From: Atopobiaceae bacterium
GTDB lineage: Bacteria > Actinomycetota > Coriobacteriia > Coriobacteriales > Atopobiaceae
DNA: 48,436 nucleotides
Direction: 5' to 3'
NCBI GenBank assembly: GCA_017941705.1
Contig: JAGAVX010000091.1
Location: forward strand, 1-48,436
The notes beneath the pieces were generated by a model. The model made no database searches. It was not told where the DNA came from and saw nothing but the letters and a program-made list of their open reading frames with translations. Positions 1 to 8,864 of the stretch are shown piece after piece; position 1 is the stretch's first letter, and each line of letters opens with the position of its first letter. The position numbers and the translations under genes were made by a program.

Positions 1-271
1 CCCTCGAACCAGTGCCAGCGTCCGGGATTCTCGTCATCGCCCTCCCACGCAAGGATGTGCGTGGCCACGCGGTCGAGGAACCAGCGGTCGTGGCTCACCA
101 CGACGCTGCAGCCTGGGAAGCGCTCGAGAGCCTCGAGGATGCGCTCGAGCGCTTCCCAGGCTGCAGCGTCGTGGTGAGCCACGACCGCTGGTTCCTCGAC
201 CGCGTGGCCACGCACATCCTTGCGTGGGAGGGCGATGACGAGAATCCCGGACGCTGGCACTGGTTCGAGGG
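1..271. repeat. Perfect 128-bp foldback inverted repeat at the window start
   Basis: Bases 1-128 are the exact reverse complement of bases 144-271, with a 15-bp spacer (129-143). The right arm reads as normal ABC-F coding sequence and continues into the gene's own stop codon. The left arm is the same sequence inverted and encodes nothing sensible. A perfect foldback at the very end of a sequence is typical of a chimeric read or assembly error at a contig end. A genuine inverted duplication cannot be excluded. Confidence 0.95.
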
Positions 272-365
272 CAACTTCGAGAGCTATCAGGCAGATCGCG
301 AGAAGCGCCTGGGCCCCGAGGCGAGCAAGCCGCATCGTCTGCACCGCAAACTCACGAGGGACTAG
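129..365 (+). CDS. C-terminal fragment of EttA-like ABC-F translation factor
   Basis: About 78 residues of the second ATPase domain of an ABC-F protein. The H-loop region is visible (SVVVSHDRWFLDRVATHIL), followed by the FEGNF segment and the basic tail typical of EttA (energy-dependent translational throttle), which binds the ribosomal E site and gates entry into elongation under low energy. Reading in from the stop at 363-365, the frame is open back to base 129, where the foldback begins. Everything upstream is missing from the window. The call rests on general resemblance of the C-terminus to EttA; another ABC-F subtype is possible. Confidence 0.8.
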   Translation, partial: SLEDALERFPGCSVVVSHDRWFLDRVATHILAWEGDDENPGRWHWFEGNFESYQADREKRLGPEASKPHRLHRKLTRD

Positions 366-404
366 CGGCCATACCTTTAGCCCGGCATCTGCACCTCCAT
401 CCCC

Positions 405-480
405 GATGCACGCCCGCGTGCGACGGTGCCTGTCCCCGATGCACGCCCGCGTGCAACGGTGCCTGTCCCCAATGCACGGC
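405..480. repeat. 33-bp tandem repeat, about 2.3 copies
   Basis: Two 33-bp units (405-437 and 438-470) differ at one position and are followed by about 10 bp of a third. Each unit contains the small palindrome GCACGCCCGCGTGC. It lies between ettA and the first GH1 gene. No coding potential is seen; function unknown. Confidence 0.8.
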
Positions 481-570
481 CATAGCGCGTGTTGCATTTT
501 GCCTAGCGTCTGTGACCGCGCGGGGCATGGATACCCCGTCCGGAGGCTCCCCTCTCGCATAATGATGTAA

Positions 571-2085
<1,515 letters not shown>

Positions 2086-2098
2086 GCCTCAAGTATAG

Positions 2099-2190
2099 CC
2101 CGTGGCACACTTGTTCCCCGGGAGCTACCGTGCCGCCGGATCCGCTTGGGTTCGCCGGCCGGCAGTGCCCGGGGGCAAGCGTGCCACGGG
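2099..2190. repeat. GC-rich palindromic repeat, family 2 copy 1
   Basis: Imperfect inverted repeat with arms of about 24 bp (2099-2122 and 2168-2190), built on CCGTGGCAC...CCCGGG...GTGCCACGG. It sits between the convergent ends of the GH1 and SGNH genes and may act as a bidirectional terminator. Related palindromes occur at 8824-8860 and 11266-11301. Confidence 0.8.
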
Positions 2191-2196
2191 CGAATC

Positions 2197-3189
2197 CTAC
2201 GGGAGAAGGGCGCTTTCGAGGGACTCCTTGTGGTCTGGTCCCCAAAAGCCAAGGTCCACGCCGCGCTCGTAGATTCCGACGGCCTTTGCATAGTATCCAT
2301 ATGCATTGAAGTGCGTCCAGTCAGACCTGAGCCTGGTCGAAATGCATCCGCTGGCTGCCATGCGCCTGTCCGCATCGGTCTCCTGCATGTTGCAGTTCGA
2401 GAGCCCGGATTCGATCAGATACACGCGCATGTTGATGAACCGGTCGCCAAACGCCTCGCGCAGTGCCGCTTCCCAGTCTGTTTCGCCGGGGCCATCGCCA
2501 TAGGAGAACTCTTGCTGGTTCAGGTCGCCGATGGACGTCCCGGGATCATCGGTGTCACCAACGATAAGGAAGTCGCGGCATCCGGAGTGCTCGATCATGA
2601 AGCGGTACTGCTTGATGAGGCGCTTGTACTTGTTGCTCCATCCTCCGTTGCTGCCCATCTCGAGAATGAGGATGTCACCGGGATGGGCTTCTCCTTGGCT
2701 GGCTATATGCGCATCGAAGACTCGCAGGGGATTGCGCAGCCTATCGAGGGTATAGGCGCCTTGCATGAGCGCAATCTCCTCTGACGTGGCGCCCGGTACG
2801 CCAAAGTTGTAGGTCTTGAGGCCCGTGAGTTCCTGCAGCACCTGAGGGTATGCCTTGTAGCTGATGTCGTAGGTTCCGTCGCTCGTCTCAACGGATCCCT
2901 CGGTGGCGCCGTAACCCTCGGTCATGCTGTCGCCCCAGCAGACGATCTCGCGTGTGTCTTCCTGGGAGACTCCGTCGTAACTAAGGTTTGCCTGTTCGCG
3001 TAGCTCGGGATAGGGGTTCTCGTACTGGTACTTCTGGGTGAGGTCCTCGAGGCGCTTGGACACGGCATCGGCACCGTTCGCCGAGGCCCGTGCATAGACA
3101 ATCGTCGGAGGCAGCGTGGACAGGAGGCATCCTGTGGCAAAAGCGGCCATGATGAAAGAGCATGCGTGCCTGAATGCGTTGCGTACCAT
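2197..3189 (-). CDS. Secreted SGNH/GDSL-type esterase
   Basis: 330 residues. The N-terminus has a basic start and a hydrophobic stretch (about 11-33) with an A-R-A-S-A end, so it is probably exported or membrane-anchored. SGNH block I is WGDSMTEGYGA with the nucleophile Ser88; the C-terminal catalytic pair is in DWTHFNAYG (Asp290, His293). The family hydrolyses ester bonds, often acetyl groups on polysaccharides or lipids; the substrate here is unknown. The start chosen is the ATG preceded by GGAGGAGGGC. An upstream in-frame extension of 44 residues would ruin the signal peptide. It converges on the GH1 gene and appears to be a single-gene unit. Confidence 0.82.
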   Translation of the reverse strand: MVRNAFRHACSFIMAAFATGCLLSTLPPTIVYARASANGADAVSKRLEDLTQKYQYENPYPELREQANLSYDGVSQEDTREIVCWGDSMTEGYGATEGSVETSDGTYDISYKAYPQVLQELTGLKTYNFGVPGATSEEIALMQGAYTLDRLRNPLRVFDAHIASQGEAHPGDILILEMGSNGGWSNKYKRLIKQYRFMIEHSGCRDFLIVGDTDDPGTSIGDLNQQEFSYGDGPGETDWEAALREAFGDRFINMRVYLIESGLSNCNMQETDADRRMAASGCISTRLRSDWTHFNAYGYYAKAVGIYERGVDLGFWGPDHKESLESALLP

Positions 3190-3309
3190 GGCTGCCCTCC
3201 TCCGATTGATGGCGTGTGCTGACCGATGGCTCACAGTATACTTCTTGATTCTTGCTTTGGAGGGTGGTCGGACCCCGTCGATTGTCTGTTCTTGCGAGCA
3301 AGTTCCTAG

Positions 3310-3488
3310 GAAGCTGCACAAAATCGGCGATATGGCAATCTGTTTTCAACTTAGACAGACAGATGATAGTGACAAATAGCAAAACCGCAGGTAGATGAGC
3401 TGTGCCTGAGTGCGGTAAGGCGCAGATAGTCGAGCATGGAGCAGGACCGCACAAACAGATTGCCAAATCGCCGTTTTTGTGCAGCTTC
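3310..3488. mobile_element. MITE-like element, copy A (179 bp)
   Basis: Terminal inverted repeats of 36 bp (3310-3345 and 3453-3488) match at 34 of 36 positions and enclose about 107 bp without a gene. The left arm contains GGCGATATGGCAAT and the interior contains AAAACCGCAGGTA. Both recur, slightly changed, in the element at 44546-44750. No transposase is present, so any movement would need one supplied from elsewhere. No clear target-site duplication is seen. It fills most of the 427-bp gap between the SGNH and lysozyme-like genes. Confidence 0.75.
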
Positions 3489-3616
3489 TGCTACGGTTGC
3501 CCTCAAGAAAAGCCAGTCTTTTACGTTTTGGGCAAGGTATTACAGCCGGGAGACCCTTTGCACGCAGTCGAACCCTACGCTCTCAGGCGCGTTGGCCCTC
3601 CCTGTTTGTCGTCCGT

Positions 3617-4198
3617 TCAGATTTGGCCCATGCAGCCCTCCACTTGGGCATACCATTCGTCGGTTTCCTCGGGAGCATATGTAGCCGCTACGTCGTAGGT
3701 CAGCTCACTTCCGTAATTGGCGGCAAGTCCGGCGACGTGCGCATGGATGGCCGACTCCCAATCGGGCCAACTCTGGTCGCCCCATCCCCAGGCGTTGTGC
3801 TCGTACAGGCAGTTTTGCCCCGATCCGCTCTCGACGCGCGCGATGGCCGGGGAGAAGCGCGGGTCAATACCGTTGTCATACGCTGCCTCGGCAAAGGTGG
3901 TTCCGTATCCCTCAAGAGGATATCCTGCGTTAAACGCATCAATCCGTGGGGCCCACTCTGCTACGTACTCGTCGCGTTCGGAGTCACCCTCCTCGACAGG
4001 CCCCTCTGGCACTGTCTCGTCTACGGATGCGTCCTCCTGCGGCGTATCGACTGTCGTGTCCGTGGCGACGCTGGCGGTAACCTGCTGTGGCGTATCAGTG
4101 GCGGGCCGCGCGAGGGAGAGGCCAAGGGTGAACAGTGAGGCTCCTGCCACGACGATTGCGATACCAAGCGCCATGAGATTGTCAAAGACCCTATTCAT
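3617..4198 (-). CDS. Membrane-anchored lysozyme-like (glucosaminidase/transglycosylase) protein
   Basis: 193 residues. One N-terminal transmembrane segment (about 8-30) is followed by a Thr/Glu/Asp-rich linker and a C-terminal domain with GIDPRFSPAIARVESGSG, HNAWGWG and a closing W-rich part. This resembles the lysozyme-like fold of bacterial peptidoglycan glucosaminidases, with the Glu of RVESG as the likely catalytic residue. It would act outside the membrane on the cell wall. The ATG at 4196-4198 is chosen because GGAGG lies about 10 bp upstream; a TTG six codons earlier is less likely. Monocistronic. Confidence 0.7.
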   Translation of the reverse strand: MNRVFDNLMALGIAIVVAGASLFTLGLSLARPATDTPQQVTASVATDTTVDTPQEDASVDETVPEGPVEEGDSERDEYVAEWAPRIDAFNAGYPLEGYGTTFAEAAYDNGIDPRFSPAIARVESGSGQNCLYEHNAWGWGDQSWPDWESAIHAHVAGLAANYGSELTYDVAATYAPEETDEWYAQVEGCMGQI

Positions 4199-4373
4199 TC
4201 TCGCAAACACCTCCAAGACAGAGGGATGTCAGGTACCAACCTGTTTGGATTGTACGATAGCCCACATGCGTCAAAGCGCACTTCCGGCTGGATACTGGGC
4301 GTGCGAGCGCTACTGGCATCCACATGGTAGGCTGTGATACATAAGTCCGCCCGCTACGCCAAAGGAGTCAACC

Positions 4374-4739
4374 ATGGCTGCCAACGTTCTCTTCATCGAA
4401 TACCCCAAGTGCTCCACGTGCCGCAAGGCCAAGAAGTGGCTCGACGAGCATCAGGTTGTCTACGATGACCGTCACATCGTGGAGCAGAATCCAACGGCAG
4501 AGGAGCTTGCGGCGTGGCAAGGCCAAAGCGGCCTTCGCGTGCGCAGGTTCTTCAACACGAGCGGCAAGCTGTACCGCGAGTTGGGCCTCAAGGATCGCCT
4601 CAATGCGGGTATGGACGACACCGAGGCCTTCGAGCTGCTTGCCAGTGACGGCATGCTTGTCAAGCGTCCGATCGTGGTGGGCGAGGACTTCGTGCTGGTT
4701 GGTTTCCGTGAGGCCGACTGGGAGCAGGCGCTCCTGTAG
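4374..4739 (+). CDS. ArsC/Spx-family thioredoxin-fold protein
   Basis: 121 residues, the full length of the family. The N-terminal CSTCRKAKKWL motif is the CxxC variant used by Spx/MgsR and YffB-type proteins, and an Arg-rich central part (GLRVRRFFNTSG) and the LVKRPIVV motif follow. Members are arsenate-reductase-like thiol enzymes or RNA-polymerase-binding regulators; RPI/V near the C-terminus is typical of the whole family and does not separate them. A good Shine-Dalgarno (AAAGGAG) precedes the ATG. No arsenic-resistance gene is adjacent, so a detoxification role is not supported by context. Confidence 0.85.
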   Translation: MAANVLFIEYPKCSTCRKAKKWLDEHQVVYDDRHIVEQNPTAEELAAWQGQSGLRVRRFFNTSGKLYRELGLKDRLNAGMDDTEAFELLASDGMLVKRPIVVGEDFVLVGFREADWEQALL

Positions 4740-4886
4740 CCCACGCGTCAGGGCGACCGGTCGCTCGGTGTGTTCCGCACGCCATGCCCGCTGGCGGCAA
4801 CAGTGTTGCAGCCGTGGCAGAGATACGCGAGGTCATCCGACCAACCCGTATACTGGCTGCAGGGACAAAACGAACAGGAGGGGACC

Positions 4887-6287
4887 ATGAAGGACGGACT
4901 CAAGATCTGCACCATTGGCGGCGGCAGCAGCTATACGCCCGAACTGATGAACGGCTTCATCAGTCGCTATGATCGCCTGCCCATCAAGGAGATCTGGCTG
5001 GTCGACGTGGAGCGCGGACGCGAGAAGCTCGAGATCGTGGGCGCATTGGCGCAGCGCATGTGGGACAAGGCCGGCCTCGACGTGAAGGTCCATCTCACAC
5101 TCGACCGCCGCGAAGCCCTCAAGGACGCCGACTTCGTGACCACGCAGTTCCGTGTGGGTCTGCTTGAGGCGCGCATCAAGGACGAGCGCATCCCGTTCTC
5201 GCATGGCATGCTCGGCCAGGAGACCAACGGCGCAGGCGGCATGTTCAAGGCGCTGCGCACCATCCCCGTCATCCTTGACATCGTCGAGGAGATGAAGGAG
5301 CTCTGCCCCAACGCATGGCTCGTCAACTTCACCAATCCCAGCGGCATGGTTACCGAATCTGTTATCCGCTACGGCAAGTGGGATCGCTGCATCGGCCTGT
5401 GCAATGTGCCCATCGGCTGCATGCTCAACGAGCCTGCGCTCATCGACAAGACCCTCGATCAGTTGGTGTATCGCTTTGCTGGCATCGACCACTTCCACTG
5501 GCATCGCGTCTTTGACGCGGCGACGGGCGGCGAGGTTACGGCAGACATCATCGACGCCATGCTCAACCCCAAGACCGAGGACGACGGCACTCCGGCGAAC
5601 ATCCACAACATCCCGTTCTACCGCGAGCAGCTCGATCATCTGAAGATGATCCCTTGCGGCTACCACCGCTACTATTACCTGCAGTCCGACATGCTCGAGG
5701 ACGGGCTGAGGGAATTCAATGGCGAGGGAACCCGCGCCCAGCAGGTCAAGGAGGTCGAGGACCAGCTCTTCGAGCTCTACAAGGATCCCGAGCTGGCCGA
5801 GATGCCCGAGCTGCTCTCAAAGCGCGGCGGGGCCCACTACTCCGACGTGGCCACCGAGTCCATTGCGGCGATCTACAACAACGCCAACGAGCACATCGTA
5901 TGCTCTACGCTCAACAACGGTGCGATTCCCGATCTGCCCGATGACGCCGTGGTGCAGGTTTCGAGCTATGTCGGCGGTGCTGGCGCGCAGCCGGTCGCCT
6001 TTGGCCCCATGGACACCTCGGCCCGCGGCTACCTGCAGCTCATGTGGAACATGCAGCGGCTGGTGGAGGAGGCTGCCGTCTACGGCGACTACGGAGCGCT
6101 GCTTGAGGCCGTGGCGCTCAACCCGCAGACGCCCAGTGGTTCCGAGGCCAAGCGCTGCATCGACGAGCTGCTGGTTGCCCACGAGCAGTACCTGCCGCAG
6201 TTTGCCACCAAGATTGCCGAGCTCAAGGCGGAGGGTGTGACCCCTGCCGATCCGGTTGTCGCGGAGCTTCTCGCTCAGGGTCTCTAG
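4887..6287 (+). CDS. GH4 6-phospho-beta-glucosidase (NAD- and metal-dependent)
   Basis: 466 residues, normal for glycoside hydrolase family 4. The Rossmann motif GGGSSYTPEL (11-20) binds NAD, and NFTNPSGM (148-154) and LCNVP (Cys172) with the following DHFHW (His202) supply the metal site. Unlike GH1, these enzymes oxidise C3 of the sugar, eliminate the aglycone and reduce again. The sequence looks most like the LicH/CelF branch that acts on phosphorylated beta-glucosides. The ATG at 4887 follows AGGAGGGG and begins the typical N-terminus. No sugar transporter is adjacent. Confidence 0.9.
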   Translation: MKDGLKICTIGGGSSYTPELMNGFISRYDRLPIKEIWLVDVERGREKLEIVGALAQRMWDKAGLDVKVHLTLDRREALKDADFVTTQFRVGLLEARIKDERIPFSHGMLGQETNGAGGMFKALRTIPVILDIVEEMKELCPNAWLVNFTNPSGMVTESVIRYGKWDRCIGLCNVPIGCMLNEPALIDKTLDQLVYRFAGIDHFHWHRVFDAATGGEVTADIIDAMLNPKTEDDGTPANIHNIPFYREQLDHLKMIPCGYHRYYYLQSDMLEDGLREFNGEGTRAQQVKEVEDQLFELYKDPELAEMPELLSKRGGAHYSDVATESIAAIYNNANEHIVCSTLNNGAIPDLPDDAVVQVSSYVGGAGAQPVAFGPMDTSARGYLQLMWNMQRLVEEAAVYGDYGALLEAVALNPQTPSGSEAKRCIDELLVAHEQYLPQFATKIAELKAEGVTPADPVVAELLAQGL

Positions 6288-6323
6288 TATTGCCTCGCAG
6301 CGCGTAAAGCCTGCTTTTGTTCT

Positions 6324-6364
6324 ACGCCCGGTGACTGGCCTTAAGACGGCTGGTCGCCGGGCGT
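6324..6364 (+). terminator. Stem-loop after the GH4 gene
   Basis: Arms 6324-6340 and 6348-6364 (ACGCCCGG...CCGGGCGT) pair over 17 bp with some G-U pairs and a 7-nt loop. Only a weak T-rich tail follows. It is likely to end GH4 transcription before the lipoprotein gene. Confidence 0.5.
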
Positions 6365-6453
6365 GTCCGTTGTTCGCATGTCCTTTCCGGGGCGATTGGG
6401 CAACTCTGTTATCCTGCGATGCAACGGATTACCAATAGTCGATAGGAGAGGCT

Positions 6454-7617
6454 ATGAAGATCAATACCGTTGGAAAGACCCTCGCGATCGCACTGACCGC
6501 GGCGCTGCTTGCGGGGTGCGGCGGCTCGTCTGATACGGCAGATGTCGCTGATGCCTCAGAAGTCATAGAAGAAGAGTCGGTCGAGGCAATTGAGGCCGCA
6601 GAAGATGAGGTCTCCGAAGGCTCCTACCTTGACGTGGCAGATGACGAGGGCGTCCTTACGATGCCCGGCTTTACGTTCACGTTGCCGGAGGAGCTGAAGG
6701 ACATCGACTTGAACATAGCTGGATTGGACCTTGTTTCGGCCGACATCTCCCAAATTTCCCTCTATCTGTACGATCCCAACGAGGACATCATGACGCAACC
6801 GCAGGAACCGTCCTTCCTCTGGTTCATTGGTGTTCCTCTTGAGGAGGAGCTCGATGACTTCCTGCTCAAGTCCTTCCGTGATACCACGAGCGAAAACGTG
6901 ACGGTAGACATGCTCAAGGAGCACTTTAGGGAGGTTGGCTCCAACAACATGTTCCGCTACTACTACTTTGACCAGCCGCAGGTCCTGCCGCTTTTGACGG
7001 GCGAAGATGGGGACCGAGACGCAGAGCTCAAGGAGGCGGGAATCGATCAGGAGCGCATCGACCAGGCCGCCGAGCTTGCCGCTGCTGCCGATGAGCTGAT
7101 TGGCGGCTTCAAGCCCGACGATATCAATTTTGAGAAGCAGCAGACGGCTGATGACATCAACACGAGCGCGCTGGCCAACCTCACCCTTCAGAATATGGAC
7201 GGTACCTCGATCAAGCTGGGCGATGTGTTTGCCCAGAACAAGCTCACCATGATTGACGTGTGGGCGACTACCTGTGGCGCTTGCGTGGAGTCCATGCCCG
7301 CCTTGGAAGAGCTCTCCAAGCAATACGCCGATAAGGGCTTTGCCGTCATTGGTGTCTGCAACGATGTGGTGGAGGGTAACGGAGAGGTAGACGAGGATAC
7401 GCTCGCCGACGCGAAGGACATCGTCAGCTCTACGGGCGTGACCTACACCAACGTGCTCTCCGACAGCAAGTTCCGCGAGCTCATCGATGTGGTTGGCACC
7501 CCCACCATCGTCTATGTCGACAGCAAGGGCAATGTCGTGTATGGCCCGCAGCACGGCTCGTACAGCAAGAAAGTGACGGCAGGCATCATCGAAGAGAACC
7601 TCACCAAGGTTCAGTAG
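6454..7617 (+). CDS. TlpA-like thioredoxin-fold lipoprotein
   Basis: 387 residues. The signal peptide ends in the lipobox LLAGC (Cys22), so the mature protein is lipid-anchored on the outer face of the membrane. An acidic Glu/Asp/Ala-rich linker and a region without recognisable motif (about 50-240) follow. The C-terminal redoxin domain carries WATTCGAC (Cys274, Cys277), then a central GVCNDV and the cis-Pro segment VGTPTIV. It should be a thiol-disulfide oxidoreductase. Downstream on the same strand are a CD1871A-family mini-protein and a polyferredoxin, a combination seen in other anaerobes, suggesting electron transfer to extracytoplasmic thiols. Good RBS (AGGAGAGG). Confidence 0.85.
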   Translation: MKINTVGKTLAIALTAALLAGCGGSSDTADVADASEVIEEESVEAIEAAEDEVSEGSYLDVADDEGVLTMPGFTFTLPEELKDIDLNIAGLDLVSADISQISLYLYDPNEDIMTQPQEPSFLWFIGVPLEEELDDFLLKSFRDTTSENVTVDMLKEHFREVGSNNMFRYYYFDQPQVLPLLTGEDGDRDAELKEAGIDQERIDQAAELAAAADELIGGFKPDDINFEKQQTADDINTSALANLTLQNMDGTSIKLGDVFAQNKLTMIDVWATTCGACVESMPALEELSKQYADKGFAVIGVCNDVVEGNGEVDEDTLADAKDIVSSTGVTYTNVLSDSKFRELIDVVGTPTIVYVDSKGNVVYGPQHGSYSKKVTAGIIEENLTKVQ

Positions 7618-7634
7618 TACACAATGACAAGGGA

Positions 7635-7698
7635 CACCTAAGGGACAGTCCCCTCGTTGTACCATAGGGGGTGCAACGAGGGGACTGTCCCTTAGGTG
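7635..7698. repeat. Long perfect hairpin repeat (25-bp arms)
   Basis: Arms 7635-7659 and 7674-7698 are perfectly complementary over 25 bp; inner bases extend the stem. The core is GGGACAGTCCCC. It lies between the lipoprotein and the CD1871A gene, 29 bp before the latter's ATG, so it could reduce readthrough or protect mRNA ends. The style suggests an interspersed palindromic repeat. Confidence 0.9.
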
Positions 7699-7727
7699 CA
7701 CCGGGGGATATGAGGAGAGGCGGACAC

Positions 7728-7877
7728 ATGAAACGTGAGGCTCCCATCCAGGTGACATTGCTCATGCTGGCGCTGTCCATAGCCATGTGCGGCTATGGGG
7801 TGCTGTACAACAACGAGGTCAAGATCGTCCTCAAGAAGGCCACTGCGATTTGCATGCAGTGCATCGGCCTCGGGTAG
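7728..7877 (+). CDS. CD1871A-family CXXC mini membrane protein
   Basis: 49 residues. One transmembrane segment (about 8-27) is followed by a basic stretch and a C-terminal CMQC motif. It matches the short proteins named CD1871A family CXXC motif-containing, usually encoded beside a NapH-like 4Fe-4S protein, as here (9 bp gap). Function is unproven; a small redox or assembly partner for the polyferredoxin is the natural guess. GGAGAGG precedes the ATG. Confidence 0.8.
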   Translation: MKREAPIQVTLLMLALSIAMCGYGVLYNNEVKIVLKKATAICMQCIGLG

Positions 7878-7886
7878 GGGCGCGGC

Positions 7887-8792
7887 ATGAAGAGTGATAC
7901 GAAAAACAGCGTGGTGCGCAAGCTCGTCCAAGGCGGGTGGGGCGTGCTCTCCAACAGTTACGTGCAGGGCTGGATGCCCGGACCTCCGGCCATCTATCAG
8001 GGTCCTCTCAAGAGGTTCTGTGTGCCGGGCATGAACTGCCACTCGTGCCCCGGTGCCCTGGGCTCATGTCCCATCGGTGCGATGCAGGCGGTGTTCAATG
8101 GTCGCCGTCGCAAGTTCGCATTCTACGTGGTGGGCTATCTGGCAACCATCGGTCTTCTGGTGGGCCGCTTCATCTGCGGCTGGCTCTGCCTGTTTGGCCT
8201 TATCCAGGAGCTGCTGTACAAGATCCCAACTCCCAAGATCAAGGTGCCCGAGAAGGCGGATCGCGTGCTGCGCTACCTCAAGTACGTGATGCTGGGCGTG
8301 TTCGTGTTTGCCCTGCCGTTCTTCTATCGCACCAAGCTGGGCATGGGCGAGCCGTTCTTCTGCCAGTTCATCTGCCCTGTTGGTACGCTCGAGGGCGGCA
8401 TCCCGCTGGTGCTGCTCGATGAGACCATGCGCGGCGCGCTGGGCTGGCACTTTAGGTGGAAGTTCGCGCTCATGCTCCTGTGCGTGTTCTCGTCCATCTT
8501 CATCTACCGCCCGTTCTGCAAGTACGTGTGCCCGCTCGGTGCCTTCTATGCGCTCTTCCAGAAGGTCAGCGTCATGCGCATGCGCTTTGACCAGGACAAG
8601 TGCGTCAGCTGTGGCCTCTGTGCCAAGACCTGCAAGATGGGCGTGAACCCCGTCCTCGATCCCAACAGCGCCGAGTGCATCCGCTGCAGCGAATGCGTGC
8701 ACGTCTGTCCCAAGCAGGCCCTCTCGTTTGGCGTCGGTCCCAAGAAGGAGGTCAAGCCTGGCGAGACGGTTCCCGTACGGCTCAACGTGTAG
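7887..8792 (+). CDS. NapH/MauN-type 4Fe-4S membrane polyferredoxin
   Basis: 301 residues. Hydrophobic segments near 75-95, 130-150 and 195-215 alternate with conserved cysteine clusters: CVPGMNCHSCPGALGSCP, FICGWLCLFG, FFCQFICPVGTLEG and CKYVCPLGAFYALF. The C-terminus has two ferredoxin motifs, CVSCGLCAKTC and CIRCSECVHVCP. This is the architecture of membrane 4Fe-4S proteins that take electrons from the quinone pool or a ferredoxin and pass them across the membrane. With the upstream TlpA-like lipoprotein it probably supplies reducing power to extracytoplasmic thiols; this is inference from gene order. Confidence 0.88.
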   Translation: MKSDTKNSVVRKLVQGGWGVLSNSYVQGWMPGPPAIYQGPLKRFCVPGMNCHSCPGALGSCPIGAMQAVFNGRRRKFAFYVVGYLATIGLLVGRFICGWLCLFGLIQELLYKIPTPKIKVPEKADRVLRYLKYVMLGVFVFALPFFYRTKLGMGEPFFCQFICPVGTLEGGIPLVLLDETMRGALGWHFRWKFALMLLCVFSSIFIYRPFCKYVCPLGAFYALFQKVSVMRMRFDQDKCVSCGLCAKTCKMGVNPVLDPNSAECIRCSECVHVCPKQALSFGVGPKKEVKPGETVPVRLNV

Positions 8793-8823
8793 TGTTTGAG
8801 GCGTGTTCTGGTTGCCGTGAAGT

Positions 8824-8860
8824 CATGGCACGGATACTCCCCGGGAGCAAGTGTGCCATG
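8824..8860. repeat. GC-rich palindromic repeat, family 2 copy 2
   Basis: CATGGCAC (8824-8831) and GTGCCATG (8853-8860) enclose CTCCCCGGGAG. It lies in the 72-bp gap between the convergent polyferredoxin and DUF1846 genes and may serve as a shared terminator. Confidence 0.75.
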
Positions 8861-8864
8861 CGTC

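Noticed and set aside
12..128. Coding sequence in the left arm of the foldback
   Set aside because: It is the inverted copy of the ABC-F gene and reads as unrelated residues up to base 128.
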